The translations under genes and the position numbers were made by a program. Of a DNA stretch of 64,000 nt, positions 60,142 to 64,000 are shown piece by piece. Origin of the DNA: Mumia sp. Pv4-285. GTDB lineage: Bacteria; Actinomycetota; Actinomycetes; Propionibacteriales; Nocardioidaceae. The stretch's first letter is position 1, and every line of letters starts with the position of its first letter. Under the pieces are notes generated by a model. That model had not been told where the DNA came from and did no database searches. It saw only the letters and a program-made list of their open reading frames with translations. The stretch lies in assembly GCF_041320275.1 (NCBI RefSeq), contig NZ_CP162023.1, positions 2,914,001 through 2,978,000 of the forward strand, in the 5' to 3' direction.

Positions 60142-61566
60142 ATGTTCCACGACGAGAGGCACGAGCACATGTCGGACTCCCCCGTCGGCGACCGGACGCC
60201 TCGACCCGACGGCGAGCCCGCGACCGCCCCGGCGACGACGTCGCTCGTCGCGTTCGCGGGCCGCGGACCGGTCGAGGTCGACCTCAAGAAGCCGGCACCC
60301 TTCGGGTGGTGGGCCGCCGTCGTGGTGGCGCTCGTCGCCTTCATCGACCGCGTCGAGGTGAACCTCGTCGCCGGTGCGCTCCCGGCCATCCAGGACCACT
60401 TCGGCTTCAGCGACACGTGGGCCGGCGCCATCCCGACCGCGGCGGCGATCGCCGGCGTCGTCCTGCTCCTGCCCGCCGGACGGCTGGCCGACACGGGCCG
60501 TCGTTCGACCATCGTCGGCCTCGTCGTGCTGGCGTGGGCCGTCTGCTCGATCCTGAGCGGGCTCGCCACGACGTTCGCCCTCTTCTTCATCACCCGGATC
60601 ATGCTCGGCGCCGCCGGCCAGCTGTACAACCCTCCGGCGTCCAGCCTGCTCGCCGACTACTACCCCGGCTCGGCACGCGGCAAGGCGTACGGGATGGAGC
60701 GCGCCGGATACTACATCGGCCTCCCGGTCGGCGTCGCGCTCGGCGGCGCGGTCGCCGAGGCGTTCGACTGGCGGTCGGTGTTCTTCCTCATCGCCGTTCC
60801 TGGCCTGCTCATCGCCGTCCTGGCCTTCACGCTCCGCGAGCCCGTACGCGGGATCGGCGACCGGATCGACCGCCTGAAGGCGGGCGGCGTCGCCTCGGAG
60901 GAGCCTCCTGCGGCCGACGGTCCGCGCCAGTCCGTCACCAGCGAGGCACGCGAGCTCCTGCGCATCCCGACCCTCCGCGGCGTCATCATCAGCCTGTCGC
61001 TGCTCTATCTCGGCCTCGGGGGTCTCTTCTACTGGCTCCCGACGCTGCTCCAGCGCACCGAAGACCTGGACGCGGCCGCGGCCTCGGGTCTCGCCGGCGG
61101 CGTGGGTGGCACCGGCATCGTGATCGGCATCATCATCGGCAGCCGTCTCGGCGACCGGTTCCACGGCGTACGCCCCGGCTGGCGCGTGCGAGTCAGCCTC
61201 GGGTTCCTGCTGCTCGGCGCGGTCGCCATCACCGGCGTCGTGCTGCTCCCCGGCCTGGGTGTCCGCCTGACGCTCGTCGCCGTCGCCTGCGTCGGCTTCG
61301 CCGGAGCCATCCCGAACCTGACCGCCGTCTCCGCCGACGTGGTGCCGGCATCACGCCGCGGCATCGGGTTCGCGCTGCTCCAGTTCCTGACGACCCTGGG
61401 GGGAGCCCTCGGTCCCCTGATCATCGGCATCGTCTCGGACACCACCGGGTCGATCAACATCGCGTTCCTCGGGCTCCTGCCGCCGCTGTTCGCGAGCGTG
61501 CTCGTCCTGCGCGCGATCTCCTCGTCCTATGACGAGGACGCGGCCACCGCACTGGCTCGCCACTGA
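60142..61566 (+). CDS. MFS transporter
   Basis: This 474-residue transporter has twelve predicted membrane helices and the family loop motif GRLADTGRRSTIVG after helix 2. The signature ARGKAYGMERAGYYIGLPVG is in the first half. I chose ATG 60142 because the -10 element fits a leaderless start; ATG 60169, with GAGAGG 9 nt upstream, is nearly as good. It resembles anion/aromatic-acid or phthalate-permease-like carriers only loosely, and the substrate is unknown. It is divergent from the nitrilase gene and shares its AT-rich region. Confidence 0.9.
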   Translation: MFHDERHEHMSDSPVGDRTPRPDGEPATAPATTSLVAFAGRGPVEVDLKKPAPFGWWAAVVVALVAFIDRVEVNLVAGALPAIQDHFGFSDTWAGAIPTAAAIAGVVLLLPAGRLADTGRRSTIVGLVVLAWAVCSILSGLATTFALFFITRIMLGAAGQLYNPPASSLLADYYPGSARGKAYGMERAGYYIGLPVGVALGGAVAEAFDWRSVFFLIAVPGLLIAVLAFTLREPVRGIGDRIDRLKAGGVASEEPPAADGPRQSVTSEARELLRIPTLRGVIISLSLLYLGLGGLFYWLPTLLQRTEDLDAAAASGLAGGVGGTGIVIGIIIGSRLGDRFHGVRPGWRVRVSLGFLLLGAVAITGVVLLPGLGVRLTLVAVACVGFAGAIPNLTAVSADVVPASRRGIGFALLQFLTTLGGALGPLIIGIVSDTTGSINIAFLGLLPPLFASVLVLRAISSSYDEDAATALARH

Positions 61567-61568
61567 CC

Positions 61569-61610
61569 CGAGGTGGCCCGGATCCGCGTGCACAGATCCG
61601 GGCCACCTCG
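61569..61610. terminator. Strong bidirectional terminator hairpin
   Basis: CGAGGTGGCCCGGATC (61569-61584) pairs perfectly over 16 bp with GATCCGGGCCACCTCG (61595-61610). It lies just after the MFS stop codon and before the convergent cupin gene (stop at 61707). The remaining gap shows nothing else. Confidence 0.85.
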
Positions 61611-61706
61611 TCCCACCCGTCCACGACGGACGGGAAAAGGAACGACGCCGATGCTCGGCCCCGGGGGGTTACCGGCCGAGCAGCGGCGTCGCGTTCGTGG
61701 GACCGA

Positions 61707-62291
61707 TCAGATCCAGTGGCGCACCACGGCTTCGCCGCCCACCTCGGGCGCAGGCTCGCCGGCCGTGACGTGGGCCCACTGACCCGACGCGAGCCACACG
61801 AGGTCGACGTCGTTGTCGAACGTCCGGCCGGAGACGTCACCGATCACCTCGACGAGGCCGGGAAGCGCATCGCTCGGCTCGCGCCGGAGGTCGGCGCTGA
61901 CCGGGAGGACCGAGATCGCGCCGGCCTCCGCCTCGTCGAGCACGTCCTCGGTCCAGCCACCCGGAGCGCCGGAGAACCACACGAGAGCGCGGGTCTCGCC
62001 CGTCGTCGCCGTGTCGGCGCGGGTCGCGCGCGGCTCGACCACCAGGAGGTGACCGGGCTTGCCGGTCTGGCCGCTCATCGTCAGGGCGCCGGTCAGCACC
62101 AGCATCTCCTCGCCGGCAGGCTGGTAGCCGGTCTTGGACCGGCTCCACCCGGCAGGGAACCGGACCAGCACCGTCCGCGAGTTGCTGCCGGCGACGCTCC
62201 GGAGCATCACCATCTCCGCCGGCACGTCGGCTCCGGCGGGCGAGAAGCTGTTCCAGGACAGCGCGTCGTCGTACAGGTCGGTCACGGTCAC
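61707..62291 (-). CDS. Cupin-domain protein (ChrR/DUF4437-like)
   Basis: This 194-residue protein has a cupin barrel in its first half: RFPAGWSRSKTGYQPAGEEMLVLTGALTMSG. A second, less regular part ends in LVWLASGQWAHVTAGEP. Metal-binding histidines of the first cupin are partly missing (TGYQPAGEE instead of the usual H-x-H). So it may bind a ligand without metal. It overlaps the amidase by 4 bp and is the last gene of its operon. The function is unknown. Confidence 0.78.
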   Translation of the reverse strand: MTVTDLYDDALSWNSFSPAGADVPAEMVMLRSVAGSNSRTVLVRFPAGWSRSKTGYQPAGEEMLVLTGALTMSGQTGKPGHLLVVEPRATRADTATTGETRALVWFSGAPGGWTEDVLDEAEAGAISVLPVSADLRREPSDALPGLVEVIGDVSGRTFDNDVDLVWLASGQWAHVTAGEPAPEVGGEAVVRHWI

Positions 62292-62938
62292 GGGTGAGCT
62301 CCTTCAGCGGGGGTGGTCACGAGGTGGTGCAGGGCGTCGTCGAGGGTGACGACGTCGGCGTACTTGGCATCGAGATCGAAGAGGTTGTGGTCGTGCGTGA
62401 CCGAATCCCGGTCGCCGCAGGCCTCGGCGACGACGATCGGCTTGAATCCGTGCTGCAGCGCGTCGGTGGCCGACGCCCGCACGCACCCGCTCGTGGAGAA
62501 GCCCGTCACGAGGACGGAGTCGACTCCCATGGTGCGCAGCGTCGAGGCGAGGGACGTCCCGAAGAACGCGGACGCGTACTGCTTGGTCACGACCAGCTCA
62601 CCGGGCGCGGGTGCGGGGTCGGACGGGAAGTCACCGCTCGGCGCACCCTCGACGAAGGCGGCCAGCGCGGGCACCTTCGCCCCGAACAGCCCGGCGTCGG
62701 CCATCCCCCGCTGGTAGCGCACGCACGTGAACACCACGGGGTGACCGGCGGCGCGGGCGGCGTCCACGAGCTGAGCCGTCGCCTTCCGGGCGCTCTCGAA
62801 CCGACCGCCGGCGTCACTGAGAGGAGAGTCGGGGTCAAGGTAGGCCTGCACCACGTCGACCACCAGGACGGCCGGGCGAGAGCCGTAGCCGACCTTGCCG
62901 CGGAACCCCGCGGCGTCGTAGTCCGCGTCGCGCGACAT
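62288..62938 (-). CDS. Isochorismatase-family amidase (maleamate/carbamoylsarcosine amidase-like)
   Basis: This 216-residue cysteine hydrolase has the triad Asp28 (VLVVDVVQAY), Lys119 (VVTKQYASAFFGT) and Cys152 (GFSTSGCVRASATDAL). The TSGCVRA context is that of N-carbamoylsarcosine amidase and maleamate amidohydrolase rather than isochorismatase. It releases ammonia from a small amide. The ATG shares one base with the CoA transferase stop codon. A maleamate-type substrate would link the cyclic amidohydrolase at 20746 with the maleate-isomerase-family protein at 40080. This is inference. Confidence 0.88.
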   Translation of the reverse strand: MSRDADYDAAGFRGKVGYGSRPAVLVVDVVQAYLDPDSPLSDAGGRFESARKATAQLVDAARAAGHPVVFTCVRYQRGMADAGLFGAKVPALAAFVEGAPSGDFPSDPAPAPGELVVTKQYASAFFGTSLASTLRTMGVDSVLVTGFSTSGCVRASATDALQHGFKPIVVAEACGDRDSVTHDHNLFDLDAKYADVVTLDDALHHLVTTPAEGAHP

Positions 62939-64000
62939 CAGATCACGCCCGCGCCGGTCAGCTCGGCGATCTCGTCAGCCCCGAGGCCGAGCAGTCCGCC
63001 GTACACCTCGGCGTTGTGCTCACCGAGCTTCGGACCGGTCCAGCGCACCGAGCCCGGCGTGCCCGACAGCCGCGGCACGACGTTGGGCATCGCGAGCGTG
63101 CCGAAGGTCTCGTCAGGCACCCGCACGATGGCCTCGCGGGCCTCGTAGTGCGGGTCCTCGAGCATGTCCTCGGCGCGGTAGATCCGGCCGGCGGGGACGC
63201 CGCCCTCGTGCAGCAGGTCGAGCAGGGTGGCGGCGTCGTGCTTCGCGGTCCAGTCGGCGATCCGGTCGTCGAGCTCCTCCTGGTTGGCGCCACGCGCGCC
63301 GTGGGTGGCGTACGCGGGCAGCTCCTTCCAACCGGGCTCCCCCATCAGGTCGGCCAGCCGGCCGAAGACCGAGTCCTGGTTGGCCGCGATGAGGATCGTG
63401 TGCCCGTCGGCGGTCGGGTAGACGTTGCTGGGAGCCACGTTGGGCAGGATCGGGCCGGTGCGCTCGCGCTGGTAGCCGGCGACGTCCCACTCGGTCACGA
63501 GGCTCTCCGTCATCGCGAGCACGGCCTCGTAGATCGCGCTGTCCACGACCTGCCCCTCACCGGTGCGCTCGCGGTGCAGCAGCGCCGCGAGCGTGCCGAC
63601 CGTGGCGTGCGTGGCGGCGAGCGAGTCACCGATCGAGAGGCCGGTCCGCGACGGCGGACGGTCGGGCTCGCCGGTGATGTAGCGGAGGCCGCCCATCGCC
63701 TCGCCGATGGAGCCGTAGCCGGCCCGCTCGGAGTACGGCCCGGTCTGGCCGTAGCCGCTGACGCGTACGAGGACGATGCCGGGGTTGCGCTCCTTGAGGC
63801 GCTCGTAGCCGAGGTTCCAGCGCTCGAGCGTGCCCGGGCGGAAGTTCTCGACGACGACGTCGGCGTGCTCGACGAGGCGCAGGAAGATCTCCTGGCCGGC
63901 CTCCTCGCGAAGGTTGAGGGTCACCGACCGCTTGTTGCGTGCGACGATCGGCCACCACAGCGAGTGACCGTGCGGCTTCTCGCGCCCCCACTGCCGCATG
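62938..64000 (-). CDS. Family III CoA transferase, third copy (partial)
   Basis: This is the C-terminal 354 or so residues of a CaiB/BaiF CoA transferase; its N-terminus lies beyond the right edge. It has ARNKRSVTLNLR, VVVENFRPGTLERWNLGYERL, a GLSIGDSLAATHATVG region with the catalytic aspartate, and the C-terminal PAGRIYRAEDMLEDPHY. The methionine near position 63999 is internal, because family members have a further 50-70 residues before this point. It is coupled to the amidase gene (TGATG). It probably activates a carboxylic acid released by the amidase. Confidence 0.9.
   Translation of the reverse strand, partial: MRQWGREKPHGHSLWWPIVARNKRSVTLNLREEAGQEIFLRLVEHADVVVENFRPGTLERWNLGYERLKERNPGIVLVRVSGYGQTGPYSERAGYGSIGEAMGGLRYITGEPDRPPSRTGLSIGDSLAATHATVGTLAALLHRERTGEGQVVDSAIYEAVLAMTESLVTEWDVAGYQRERTGPILPNVAPSNVYPTADGHTILIAANQDSVFGRLADLMGEPGWKELPAYATHGARGANQEELDDRIADWTAKHDAATLLDLLHEGGVPAGRIYRAEDMLEDPHYEAREAIVRVPDETFGTLAMPNVVPRLSGTPGSVRWTGPKLGEHNAEVYGGLLGLGADEIAELTGAGVI

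Overview
The window reads as chromosomal DNA from a high-GC actinobacterium. The support is uniformly GC-rich coding sequence with GTG starts, dense 4-bp gene overlaps, an LLM-class (F420-type) oxidoreductase, a class E-like sortase and GntR/FCD and IclR regulators. A Nocardioidaceae-like host is my guess, not shown. I see no rRNA, tRNA, CRISPR, IS element or phage gene.

Layout. 1-2858 (-): two half-size ABC exporters, the first running off the left edge. 2934-4855 (-): gluconate permease and gluconokinase. 5001-16162 (+): a long catabolic operon with a His-rich double-cupin, a membrane protein, MaoC hydratases, an LLM oxidoreductase, a CaiB-type CoA transferase, MmgE/PrpD, a three-domain RidA protein, a SCP-x-like thiolase with its DUF35 partner, and an acyl-CoA dehydrogenase. 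16174-17031 (-) is a CitE-like lyase, divergent from 17167-22212 (+): CoA transferase, cyclase-family hydrolase, second MmgE/PrpD and cyclic amidohydrolase. 22224-24805: IclR regulator and divergent acyl-CoA ligase. 24777-27514: alpha/beta hydrolase, small ferredoxin-fold protein, then an RCCR-like protein and an NAD-binding reductase. 27680-39878: two LPKTGG surface proteins, a branched-chain-amino-acid-type importer (with a LivH-LivM-LivG fusion), two membrane-anchored surface proteins, a WxL-like protein, and a sortase with a small partner. 40080-47183 (-): maleate-isomerase-family protein, membrane protein, SDR, a beta-rich protein, RCCR-like protein, Rieske oxygenase, alpha/beta hydrolase, RCCR-like protein. 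47346-55034 (-): aldehyde dehydrogenase, FAD monooxygenase, PEP-mutase/isocitrate-lyase-family lyase, aldehyde dehydrogenase, acyl-CoA-dehydrogenase-fold flavoprotein, and a flavin reductase/HMGL-like fusion, divergent from a GntR/FCD regulator (55187). 55931-60095 (-): CbiMNQO metal transporter behind a tandem nitrilase-fold protein. 60142-61566 (+): MFS transporter. 61707-64000 (-): cupin, isochorismatase-family amidase, and a CoA transferase cut by the right edge.

How it may work together (inference). The 40-47 kb operon combines a Rieske oxygenase of the general pheophorbide a oxygenase/VanA type with two proteins that resemble plant red chlorophyll catabolite reductase (RCCR, ferredoxin-dependent bilin reductase fold). 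A third such protein lies at 25.8 kb. The rest of the window supplies enzymes suited to cyclic imides and alkyl-substituted C4 dicarboxylates, which are the known oxidation products of tetrapyrrole rings: a cyclic amidohydrolase, an amidase, a maleate-isomerase-family protein, PrpD, CaiB/MaoC/CitE and a dimethylmalate-lyase-like protein. A shared AT-rich promoter motif (ATATYGTATATT and relatives) precedes most of these operons. I propose an undescribed bacterial pathway for breaking down chlorophyll- or bilin-type tetrapyrroles under GntR/FCD control. The gene families and the motif are readable here; the substrate is not.
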